A stretch of 12,905 bases of DNA, taken from an uncultured Bacteroidales bacterium (lineage in GTDB: Bacteria; Bacteroidota; Bacteroidia; Bacteroidales; F082). The stretch covers positions 1 to 12,905 of the forward strand of contig CALBNP010000192.1 in NCBI GenBank assembly GCA_937896505.1, written 5' to 3'. Under the pieces are notes generated by a model. The model did not search any database, was not told the DNA's origin, and worked only from the letters and a program-made list of their open reading frames with translations. Positions 5,960-12,692 of this stretch are shown in pieces. Position 1 is the first letter of the stretch; the number at the start of each line of letters is the position of its first letter. Position numbers and translations under genes: made by a program.

Positions 5960-5987
5960 GTAGAGACGTTGCACGCAACGTCTCTAC
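5960..5987. repeat. Palindromic element 2 (13-bp arms, GTAGAGACGTTGC)
   Basis: Perfect 13-bp arms (5960-5972 and 5975-5987) enclose a 2-bp centre. The outer GAGACGT...ACGTCTC is shared with element 1; the inner bases differ in a compensatory way (TAGC/GCTA versus TTGC/GCAA), so pairing is kept. It begins 8 bp past the stop of the MerR gene and could fold in its 3' untranslated RNA. Confidence 0.8.
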
Positions 5988-5995
5988 AATCGGAA

Positions 5996-6823
5996 TTATG
6001 CCTTCTCAACCGGCACCTGAATCATGGTCAGCCATTTTTCGGGGTCTTCCTGGTTCCAGATGCCGTCGATGTAGTTGGCGCGTGGCGCTCCGATGACTTT
6101 GTAGCCTTGCTGCTCGATGTATTTGAAAAGCTCGACATAACTTTGGTAAAGTCTCTCGTAAGGGCCGAAGTGCTTCATGCAGATTGCCGTTTCAACTGCC
6201 GGAATCTTCTTGAACTGGATGATTTCGGAATCCTTACCCATTTCTTCGACCTGTTCGCAATATTCGATGTCGATGTTGGTTGGGCGGTATTCGTTGTGTT
6301 CGATGGTGAAGCAGTAGCCGGGTTCATGACATTTGCAGCCGAGGCGGGCCATTTCGGGGCCGATGACTTCGCAGCAAAGACGGCCTAAATCGTTGTAAGA
6401 GCTGATAATTTCGCGGTGCGACGCGACGATAATCTCCGGAAGAGACTGAATGCTAATTTGTTCCATTTTTTGAATCTTGTTTTGCGAGTCAACCAAGTTG
6501 CGGAGCATGGTGCAGCGTTGCTGAAGCTTGTGAAGTTCGCGCTCGCTTTCGGCAATCTTCTTTTCGAGGGTCTGAAGGGTGGGTTTCAGGCTGCCCGAAG
6601 CGAACATCTCGATGATTTCTTCGAGTGAGAAGCCCATTTCCTTCAGACGGCGGATGTTCTCCATGGCTTGCATCTGGCTCACGTTGTAATAACGGTAGCC
6701 CGTCCATTCATCCACCTCGAAGGGTTGCAGCAAGCCGATTTTCTCGTAGTGCCTCAGTGTCTTGACCGTCACTCCGCATAGCAGGGAAAACTCTTTGATT
6801 TTTAACTTGTTGTTCACTTTCAT
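5996..6823 (-). CDS. MerR family regulator with GyrI-like effector domain
   Basis: This 275-residue cytoplasmic activator has the MerR layout. The winged helix is at 8-75 with IKEFSLLCGVTVKTLRHYEK, GLLQPFEVDEWTGYRYY and MGFSLEEI. A long dimerising coiled coil follows at about 80-115. The C-terminal GyrI-like small-molecule domain covers about 121-272, with KHFGPYERLYQSYVEL (217-232) and a closing WLTMIQVPVE strand. Regulators of this build (BmrR, BltR type) bind amphipathic or cationic ligands and switch on promoters with over-long spacers. The ligand and targets cannot be read here; no efflux pump lies in the window. It could regulate itself: its promoter has a TTGACTC element 18 bp from the -7 box, around a CCTAAGG core. 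The 275-residue length and intact motifs indicate a complete gene. GC content is higher than in the neighbouring AbiE operon. Confidence 0.9.
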   Translation of the reverse strand: MKVNNKLKIKEFSLLCGVTVKTLRHYEKIGLLQPFEVDEWTGYRYYNVSQMQAMENIRRLKEMGFSLEEIIEMFASGSLKPTLQTLEKKIAESERELHKLQQRCTMLRNLVDSQNKIQKMEQISIQSLPEIIVASHREIISSYNDLGRLCCEVIGPEMARLGCKCHEPGYCFTIEHNEYRPTNIDIEYCEQVEEMGKDSEIIQFKKIPAVETAICMKHFGPYERLYQSYVELFKYIEQQGYKVIGAPRANYIDGIWNQEDPEKWLTMIQVPVEKA

Positions 6824-6849
6824 GATAGCGCTATTTCTGAATCAGGCTG

Positions 6850-6882
6850 CAAAATTAGTGTATGCCCTTAGGTACGAGTCAA
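6850..6882 (-). promoter_or_regulatory. Promoter of the MerR gene with MerR-like long spacer
   Basis: On the minus strand TTGACTC (6882-6876) is followed after 18 bp by TAATTTTG (6857-6850), an exact Bacteroidota -7 match. The spacer holds CCTAAGG. TTGACTC...CCTAAGG...TA resembles operators of multidrug-type MerR proteins, where the repressor/activator sits in a stretched spacer. The dyad is weak here, so autoregulation is only suggested. Confidence 0.5.
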
Positions 6883-6916
6883 GGGGAAAATGAAAAAAAT
6901 GAAATGTTTTTGATGT

Positions 6917-7759
6917 TTACCTCAAAAGAACATGGAATTGCGGCATATACATGCCTATATTCCGCTCAATGAGCAAGGTTTTCAATCCGGAATAAGGGCG
7001 AATCATTCCCGTGACTTCTTCGAGATTGGCGTTTTCGCCAAAGTATTCCTTGACAAAATATTTCCAGAATTCGTTGGCCGAAGCCAATTCCATGTGGAAG
7101 GATTCGCGCACAAAATCCTCATCGTCGTAACAGCAGGTCAACAGCACTTGGCCGAGGTCGAAATAGGGATGTCCGTAGACAAAATCGCCGAGGTCGATAA
7201 AATATTTCCCGTCGTTGGCCATGATTGCGTTGCCAAAGTGCAAGTCGCCATGCAGGGCAGTGTCGGTGTCGGGAATGGTTGCCATGAAATCTTTCACCCA
7301 TTGACGTTCATTTTCAGTGAAATACGGATTGTTTTCCAACATTTCGAGGTTCACTTCCTTCATGTTCGGGAATTGCCTTTTGCCGACATGAGTGGAATGC
7401 AACTTTAAGCACATTTGGGCGAACTCGCGGGCGTAGGTTTCCACCCGATGTGGCTCCTCGCCGATGGCGCGGGCAAACGATTTCTTTCCCATAATGCGTT
7501 GAAAGCGAATGCCATAACGCCCATTTCCATCGGTAATGAAATCACCAGGTTTGGGGGTTGGAAGACCTAAGTCATAAACTTTTTGGGCCAAAATCAACTC
7601 GTTTTCAATGATTTCGTAAGGTGCCGAGGAAAAATAGAGTTTCATCATCACCGCGGGGTCAGCCTTATGGTAAAAACTTTCGCCATTGGCGCCTTCGCCA
7701 GAATGGAAGTAATCGTTTATGTCGATACGAATTGGAGTCACATTTTCACCTATTTTCAT
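6917..7759 (-). CDS. TIGR02172-like phosphotransferase of the APH/choline kinase fold
   Basis: The 280-residue protein (counted from ATG 7759) has the kinase-like phosphotransferase fold. A probable ATP-binding lysine lies in VMMKLYF (about K40) with a partner glutamate near 53. The catalytic loop is ALHGDLHFGNAIM (H170, D172, N177), and the metal-binding FIDLGDFVYGHPYFDLGQV follows at about 187-205. It most resembles the TIGR02172 paralogous family of uncharacterised APH-like enzymes. A small-molecule hydroxyl substrate is likely, but aminoglycoside resistance should not be assumed. A longer reading from GTG 7816 would add 19 residues encoded by a terminator hairpin, so I reject it. The upstream gene's terminator lies just before the start, so it is probably transcribed alone; only a weak TATTTTTA box is visible. 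The C-terminus ends shortly before the MerR promoter. Confidence 0.85.
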   Translation of the reverse strand: MKIGENVTPIRIDINDYFHSGEGANGESFYHKADPAVMMKLYFSSAPYEIIENELILAQKVYDLGLPTPKPGDFITDGNGRYGIRFQRIMGKKSFARAIGEEPHRVETYAREFAQMCLKLHSTHVGKRQFPNMKEVNLEMLENNPYFTENERQWVKDFMATIPDTDTALHGDLHFGNAIMANDGKYFIDLGDFVYGHPYFDLGQVLLTCCYDDEDFVRESFHMELASANEFWKYFVKEYFGENANLEEVTGMIRPYSGLKTLLIERNIGMYMPQFHVLLR

Positions 7760-7780
7760 CCTATGATTTAGAAGCTTAAA

Positions 7781-7813
7781 AATAGAAAAAAGCGGCGCTT
7801 CCGCACCGCTTTT
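7781..7813 (-). terminator. Intrinsic terminator of the vWA/small-protein operon
   Basis: On the minus strand the RNA folds AAAAGCGGUGC-GGAA-GCGCCGCUUUU: an 11-bp stem with one G-U pair and a GGAA tetraloop, then a U-rich tail. The wobble is a C-A mismatch on the other strand, so it works best for leftward transcripts. It starts 18 bp past the stop at 7832. Confidence 0.85.
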
Positions 7814-7831
7814 CACTTCAAGAAAACTTCC

Positions 7832-8317
7832 TTATTCCTTTCTCTTCTTGGCCATCATATAGGCTGCGCCGAAGCCGATGAGCAAAGAAGCTCCGCTGCC
7901 AATAGGCACATAACCATGATTATCATGATCGTCGTTAAAATTTCCTGGGGTTTGAAGGGCGTTTATGTCAAACGACTCCGTGCCATCTCGTTCACTCGAC
8001 TCATTGCCCATTTGGAAAACCTGAGCATTAGCCGAAACAGCGAACATGAGGCAAGCAGCCAAAACGAAAAGTTTCTTTTTCTTCTTGGCCATCAGATAGG
8101 CTGCGCCGAAGCCGATGAGCAAAGAGGCTCCACTGCCAATAGGCACATAACCATGATTATCATGATCGTCATCAAAACCTGGCGTTTGAAGGTCGTCAAA
8201 GTTTAAAGTAAATTCGCCATCTCGTTTATTCGAGCTTTCGCCCATCAAGAAAATCTGGGCGTTAGCCGAAACGGTGAGCATGAGACAAGCTATCAGTAAA
8301 AAGAGATTCCTTTTCAT
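7832..8317 (-). CDS. Tandem-fused small envelope protein, two PID-CTERM-like units
   Basis: This 161-residue protein is two copies of one small protein joined in frame. Unit 1 (about 1-80): signal peptide MKRNLFLLIACLMLTVSANAQ, an acidic middle ending TPGFDDDHDNHGYVPIGSG, a hydrophobic helix (ASLLIGFGAAYLMA) and a lysine tail. Unit 2 (about 81-161) repeats the whole plan: KKLFVLAACLMFAVSANAQ, QTPGNFNDDHDNHGYVPIGS and the same helix, ending MAKKRKE. The VPIG-glycine-rich-helix-lysine end resembles the short C-terminal sorting segments of Bacteroidota called PID-CTERM; that match is from memory. In the fusion the second signal peptide becomes internal, where it may still be cleaved or span the membrane. 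An ATG in the unit 1 tail (MAKKKKKLFVLAACL) could also start unit 2 alone. The gene begins 4 bp after the vWA protein's stop, so translation is probably coupled. The function is unknown; anchoring or export help for the large protein is a guess. Confidence 0.8.
   Translation of the reverse strand: MKRNLFLLIACLMLTVSANAQIFLMGESSNKRDGEFTLNFDDLQTPGFDDDHDNHGYVPIGSGASLLIGFGAAYLMAKKKKKLFVLAACLMFAVSANAQVFQMGNESSERDGTESFDINALQTPGNFNDDHDNHGYVPIGSGASLLIGFGAAYMMAKKRKE
7844..7933 (-). repeat. Direct repeat, copy 2 end (partner 8081-8170)
   Basis: These 90 bp match 8081-8170 at 87 positions, offset 237 bp (79 codons). They encode the DDHDN...VPIGSG...helix-lysine end of unit 2. The three differences are single substitutions. 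The middle parts of the units are much less alike. Confidence 0.9.
8081..8170 (-). repeat. Direct repeat, copy 1 end (partner 7844-7933)
   Basis: This is the 3' part of unit 1 in the fused small-protein gene, 87/90 identical to 7844-7933. The junction to unit 2 lies just left of it in an A-rich lysine run, read AAGAAGAAAAAGAAA on the coding strand. Confidence 0.9.
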
Positions 8318-8321
8318 GGCT

Positions 8322-11300
8322 TTATTTATTTACGATGATTTTCTGAACCTTAGTTTCGCTATTGTTGACAAGACGCACTACATAGATACCTGGAGCCACA
8401 TTCGGCAAGCCTACGGTGTTCTGCTCGCCAGTGAGCTTTTGGTTGCAAATCGTGCGGCCATTCATGTCGATGATGTCGATAGTGCCTTGTCCGTTGACGA
8501 TGAGGTTGCCATCGTGGAGGAAAGCGAACACTTCGACAAGCTCAGTGCTGGCGTTCTCGCCGATGCCCGTGTAGGCGAACTTCATCTTGAAGCGCGACTT
8601 GTAGTCTCTCGTTGTTGCGCTGAAGCTGTAGCTGTCGTGCGCGAGCATGTCGATGTCGGCACCCGTTATGTTGTCGATGAGGTGGAGGTAGCTGAAGTCG
8701 GCATTGGCGGTGCTCCAATTGAGCGTGTATTCTGCGTCCTCCAAGGCATCGAAATGGACCGGCAGTTGGTCGATGGCTTCGCTGAGGAAGAGCAGTGCGT
8801 CGTCTTCGTTCTCATAGCTGAAATACACCTTGCCCTTGCCGCCATAGTTGAACAACTTAGGAGCGGCAGTAAACTCTGGGCGGTCGAACTCCACCACGGC
8901 CACATCGCCAACACCTTCGCTGTCGCGGGCTATGAGGTTGATGAGTGGGTAAGCATAGTCCTCGCCACGGAATGGAGCATCTGAGCTTGATGGTTCAACA
9001 GAGCACATAGCATCGGTAAAGGTGGCTGTATAGACGACGGTAGGATTTTCAACGCTACCGCAAGGCTTATCCGAAACGATGAAGAAGCCTTGGTGCATGC
9101 TGATATAATCAGAAGCAGCTTGCGAATCTTTAGATGGGGTTGCCACTGAGCCTTGCGAATAACAGTCATATTTCGGGGAGTAGATAAGGTAGGTGGCCTT
9201 GTCAGAACCAGTCCAAATTTTGTTGTTGTCAGTGCCAGAATTGGCGGAAGCGAATTTGCTGAATTTCAGGTAACTCTGGAATGGGTTGCCGATGAGATTG
9301 AAGCCTTCTAATTTGTCGCCTGGGGTTTGGCTCAAATTTGAAACCCTAACAAGAATTTCGACTGTTCCATGGTTGAGGTTGCCAGTAGCTTGCACATAGC
9401 TCGATGAGGCTAAAGCCACAAGGTAGCCCTTGCCTGGAGTAAATTCCGTTTCATTCGTATAGGCAATATTTGCAGTGTGGTTTTCTGAATACCAGTGGCT
9501 GCTGCTGTTGCGCTTGAAGTTGATCCAGTGGTAGGCTGGTTCGTGGAAGCAATACAAGTCCCAGTTTGTAGTGTTGGTTGGGAAAAAGCCAATACCATCA
9601 TCTATCAAAACTGTATTAGGAGTTCCATCCCATGAAACTGGTTCTTCATCGTTATATTGGATGCCTAAGCTCTGTCCGGCTACTGGCGAAGAATAATGGT
9701 GCCACACTTCGATTTCCCTCGATGGCAGGTTCTTAATGAAGCGGCTTGTGTGGGCATTCACTATCACGTTGCCTATCACCTTCAGTGCGGCATCCTCGTC
9801 GATGTAAAGGTTGTTGCCTTCGTAGGCCGTTGCCATGTTGTCTTTCTTTCCGTAAAAGAGCATGGTGTTCGAGCCTGAGACGAAGTTGGCCAGGTCGCCG
9901 TATTTCAGGTTTCCGCCATCTTGCACGACGGTGTTATTGCCTTCCATTTTCAGTACCGGCACGCCTTCGTTGATGCCTGTCGTGAGAGGCTGTGCCCACA
10001 ATGAATAGCTGTTGTCTTTGGCATATTTGTTCAGGACATCCACAAGGCGTTCCGTTGAACCTGAATACACGCAGCCTTTCTTTCCGTAATCGAAGCCTTC
10101 TTTTGTAATTGTTGCTTCGTTTCCGTCGGATTTCACATACTTCCAGTCTGTATCCTTATAGATGCAGTTGGTGGCTGTTCCGCTCGTGGTAAGTAGGCCA
10201 GCCAGTGATGTGAAGCTGTTCGCCACATTGCCCGTATGCACCAGCGTACCGCCGTTGGCGGGAGCCACCATGGAGATGCAGGAATGTACCGTACCGCCGC
10301 CCACGTTGCCGACCACGCCGCCGAGATAGCCGCTGCCCGTGAGCGAGCCTCTCACTACGCAGCCGCTGACCGTGCCGCTCGTCATTTCATCGGCGATGAT
10401 GCCTGAATAGCCGGCATTTGCTGACGTAAAGTTGCAGTCTTTCACTGCCACGTTTTTCACCGTGCCGCCTGCTACTTTTCCAAACAGACCCACGTATGTG
10501 GAGCGTGAGGTTTCGTTTTTCAGGTTGCTGATCACATGGCCATTGCCGTTGAAGGTTCCGCTGTAGCCGCCTGAGCCTCCTATCGGCACCCAGGTCTTGC
10601 CAGCCATATCGATGTCTGCTGTAAGCTCCACATTGTAGTTCGCATAGCTTGTGCCCTTGTAGCCATTGGCATGAGCCGCAAACCAAGCCAAGCCTTCGTT
10701 GCTGCTGATGGTGGCCGTCGTTCCACTGATGCTGATTCCGCTTTCGGTGTCACCCTTAGCCAAAACGTATGACAGCCAGTCGCTACTGGCGTCGGAATGG
10801 ATGTTTTGTTGGCTGAAATTCTGACCTATTCCGGTGCTGCCGTTGACAACGATGGTGGAATTGCTTGGCACATTTGCAGGCAAGTTCATGCCAAAATGGT
10901 CAGCCTTGGCGCGAACAGGTATCTCAATACGCACCTTTTTGCCTCTCTTGTCGCTGCCATTTACATATACATAGTTGCCATTACCTGAGAAATCGAAACC
11001 CTTGTATGTAACGACTTGGTTATTGCCAGAATTAGACAAAGTGACATCTGGACTGCTAACCTGGCTCATTGTCCCGAAAGTGTAGTTGCCTGAGCTTTCG
11101 CCTGTGCATAAAGCAGTATAGACCTTAATGTCGCTGCTCGTACCATCCACTTCGCAACCCTCGCCAAGCGTTTCTTTTACTATGGTGCTGGAATTCATCT
11201 CAAAGGATGGTGCAACGGTTGATGTAGTTTTGGGGGCATAAATATGCGACAGGTTGCTGATATCGGAGTATTCCATATAATAAGAGTGCGTGGCGTTTGG

Positions 11301-12692
11301 GTTTGGTGTGCCTAAATTTATGCTAAACTTCGAAGAATAACTAGCTGACGGTGTATTTTTGTGACTATCATCTATATGATAACAATAATCCGACGATAAG
11401 CCTTTCATTACATTCTTTGAATGTTCTACGTAATTTTTATCGTTGGGGTCAATATGAACTGCATACACCTCAGTATCTGTTTTAAAGTAATTCTTGAGAT
11501 TAGTTATTGCAGCATTAAATTCATTACTAAGATCTGAACCAGAACTAGATTTAACTTCACCTGTACTGAAGATAACAATAACTTTTTTATGGCTACTGAC
11601 ATGTGAAGTATTTGTATTTTTATACAAAGGATTCGCCTTTAAAAAAGCATTTGCAAACCTAGAACCATCTGTTGCATTTCCAGGTCTAAGCCTATAAATG
11701 CTATACATCAATTTTTCCATTTCAGAATTATCCTTAACCGAAAGGAAATTGGTGACAAGCTGGCATTTATTACCGCTAAATTGACCAGAAGTGCTCGTAT
11801 TAGAAAACATATTGCCTTCTTCCAAACTGTTTACATCCGATGGCTGGTAGTTTACTTGCCCAAACTTAACAACACTAACACGATGGTCGACAGTCCAAGT
11901 TTTCGCGTTATCCCTAAGATTAAAAATAAATTGGAGGGCGGCATTTTCCAATAGCTGGTAGCGGGTTTGCACTGTTTCCGTCGGTTCAAACTTACGATAA
12001 AGGGGTTGTGTCCAAATTATTCTTTTTTGGTCAACACCAGTTATTCCACTAGGCTCACCACTTCCGTTAAAACCAGCAACTTCAACTACAGAACCCTGCA
12101 AATAACAACTAGCGCTATTTGAAGGCGTATCTCTTGAACCAGGCTTGAAAAAGTAATATTTGTTGCCATCTTTATAGTAGAGATAATACTTGCTGTTGTA
12201 ACTATACAGAACCACATCATGCAAGACACCATCTATATCCATATACTTATAGCCTGAAACTCCGTTAAGGGTAATATTAGCGTAACTATAATTAACAGAG
12301 CCATATTTAGTATGACCATACGTATAGGAGGCATCAGAACTACTAGTCGAAATGAAACCATTATCGGGCAAATAGCACTGCACCCCAGCCTGTATGGAAT
12401 TTGCTGCCCCAACAGGTGTTCCGCAGTCCATGAGAATAATGACATCGACGGGGTCGGGAGCCGTCTCAACTTGCTTAAGGACACCCTCCAAGTAAGTTTC
12501 GGCAACAAGAGTCGGCTTGCCACCGATGGTTTCAATGTTGTTATTCATGTAGTAGTGGTCGTAAGTGCGTTGTCCGTCAGCTTCGCCTTGCGGGCTTTGC
12601 GCCTTCAGCGAGCCGAGGCCAGAGGACAAAACGAGCGCCACAACACAGAGGGCGGCTCCTAATTTCGAGTTTTTCATTTTATGTATGTTCAT
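8322..12692 (-). CDS. Large secreted vWA / GLUG-like / T9SS surface protein (1456 aa)
   Basis: The protein starts with a signal peptide ending near SLKAQ (about 32); ATG 12692 or 12677 (MKNSKLGAALCVV) could be used, the latter giving the more usual signal. A vWA domain spans about 82-440: strand VDVIILMDCGTPVG, a Tyr-rich insertion (about 101-240), helix LLENAALQFIFNLRD, TDGSRFANAF (341-350) and VIVIFSTGEV (371-380). The metal site looks degenerate: D-C-G-T-P replaces D-x-S-x-S, and S-T-G-E replaces T-D-G-E. Residues about 688-805 form a GLUG-like beta-helix stretch (DIDMAGKTWVPIGGSGGYSG, GHVISNL, YVGLFGKVAGGTVKNVAV). Residues about 985-1220 hold the HHYSSPVAG, GKGYLVA and GFNLIGNPFQSYL motifs of large Bacteroidales T9SS proteins. 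Residues 1389-1456 are a type A sorting domain ending GIYVVRLVNNSETKVQKIIV. It is probably a surface adhesin. The vWA half is AT-rich and the middle GC-rich, so it looks mosaic. A dispersed repeat is embedded at residues 1381-1388. Confidence 0.88.
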   Translation of the reverse strand: MNIHKMKNSKLGAALCVVALVLSSGLGSLKAQSPQGEADGQRTYDHYYMNNNIETIGGKPTLVAETYLEGVLKQVETAPDPVDVIILMDCGTPVGAANSIQAGVQCYLPDNGFISTSSSDASYTYGHTKYGSVNYSYANITLNGVSGYKYMDIDGVLHDVVLYSYNSKYYLYYKDGNKYYFFKPGSRDTPSNSASCYLQGSVVEVAGFNGSGEPSGITGVDQKRIIWTQPLYRKFEPTETVQTRYQLLENAALQFIFNLRDNAKTWTVDHRVSVVKFGQVNYQPSDVNSLEEGNMFSNTSTSGQFSGNKCQLVTNFLSVKDNSEMEKLMYSIYRLRPGNATDGSRFANAFLKANPLYKNTNTSHVSSHKKVIVIFSTGEVKSSSGSDLSNEFNAAITNLKNYFKTDTEVYAVHIDPNDKNYVEHSKNVMKGLSSDYCYHIDDSHKNTPSASYSSKFSINLGTPNPNATHSYYMEYSDISNLSHIYAPKTTSTVAPSFEMNSSTIVKETLGEGCEVDGTSSDIKVYTALCTGESSGNYTFGTMSQVSSPDVTLSNSGNNQVVTYKGFDFSGNGNYVYVNGSDKRGKKVRIEIPVRAKADHFGMNLPANVPSNSTIVVNGSTGIGQNFSQQNIHSDASSDWLSYVLAKGDTESGISISGTTATISSNEGLAWFAAHANGYKGTSYANYNVELTADIDMAGKTWVPIGGSGGYSGTFNGNGHVISNLKNETSRSTYVGLFGKVAGGTVKNVAVKDCNFTSANAGYSGIIADEMTSGTVSGCVVRGSLTGSGYLGGVVGNVGGGTVHSCISMVAPANGGTLVHTGNVANSFTSLAGLLTTSGTATNCIYKDTDWKYVKSDGNEATITKEGFDYGKKGCVYSGSTERLVDVLNKYAKDNSYSLWAQPLTTGINEGVPVLKMEGNNTVVQDGGNLKYGDLANFVSGSNTMLFYGKKDNMATAYEGNNLYIDEDAALKVIGNVIVNAHTSRFIKNLPSREIEVWHHYSSPVAGQSLGIQYNDEEPVSWDGTPNTVLIDDGIGFFPTNTTNWDLYCFHEPAYHWINFKRNSSSHWYSENHTANIAYTNETEFTPGKGYLVALASSSYVQATGNLNHGTVEILVRVSNLSQTPGDKLEGFNLIGNPFQSYLKFSKFASANSGTDNNKIWTGSDKATYLIYSPKYDCYSQGSVATPSKDSQAASDYISMHQGFFIVSDKPCGSVENPTVVYTATFTDAMCSVEPSSSDAPFRGEDYAYPLINLIARDSEGVGDVAVVEFDRPEFTAAPKLFNYGGKGKVYFSYENEDDALLFLSEAIDQLPVHFDALEDAEYTLNWSTANADFSYLHLIDNITGADIDMLAHDSYSFSATTRDYKSRFKMKFAYTGIGENASTELVEVFAFLHDGNLIVNGQGTIDIIDMNGRTICNQKLTGEQNTVGLPNVAPGIYVVRLVNNSETKVQKIIVNK
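8529..8552 (-). repeat. Dispersed-type repeat embedded in coding sequence (encodes ASTELVEV)
   Basis: The plus strand reads CTTCGACAAGCTCAGTGCTGG (8531-8550 region), a string I recognise from memory as a very common dispersed REP-like repeat in Bacteroidota and other phyla. Here it lies in frame and encodes ASTELVEV at residues 1381-1388, in the linker before the T9SS sorting domain. The frame stays open on both sides. Confidence 0.45.

Noticed and set aside
5988..5995. tRNA or other structured RNA gene near the palindromes at 5926-5987
   Set aside because: The folds are simple hairpins with 2-bp centres; no cloverleaf, CCA end or known RNA motif is present.
6917..7759. Aminoglycoside resistance gene
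   Set aside because: Only the general kinase fold motifs are present; the closest resemblance is to the uncharacterised TIGR02172 group, so no resistance function is supported.
7760..7816. Longer N-terminus of the phosphotransferase from GTG at 7816
   Set aside because: The extra residues are encoded by the terminator hairpin and U-tract of the upstream operon; ATG 7759 gives a normal start.
8274..8984. 236-codon plus-strand frame opposite the end of the large surface protein
   Set aside because: It runs antisense across two genes and their junction and has no recognisable protein features.
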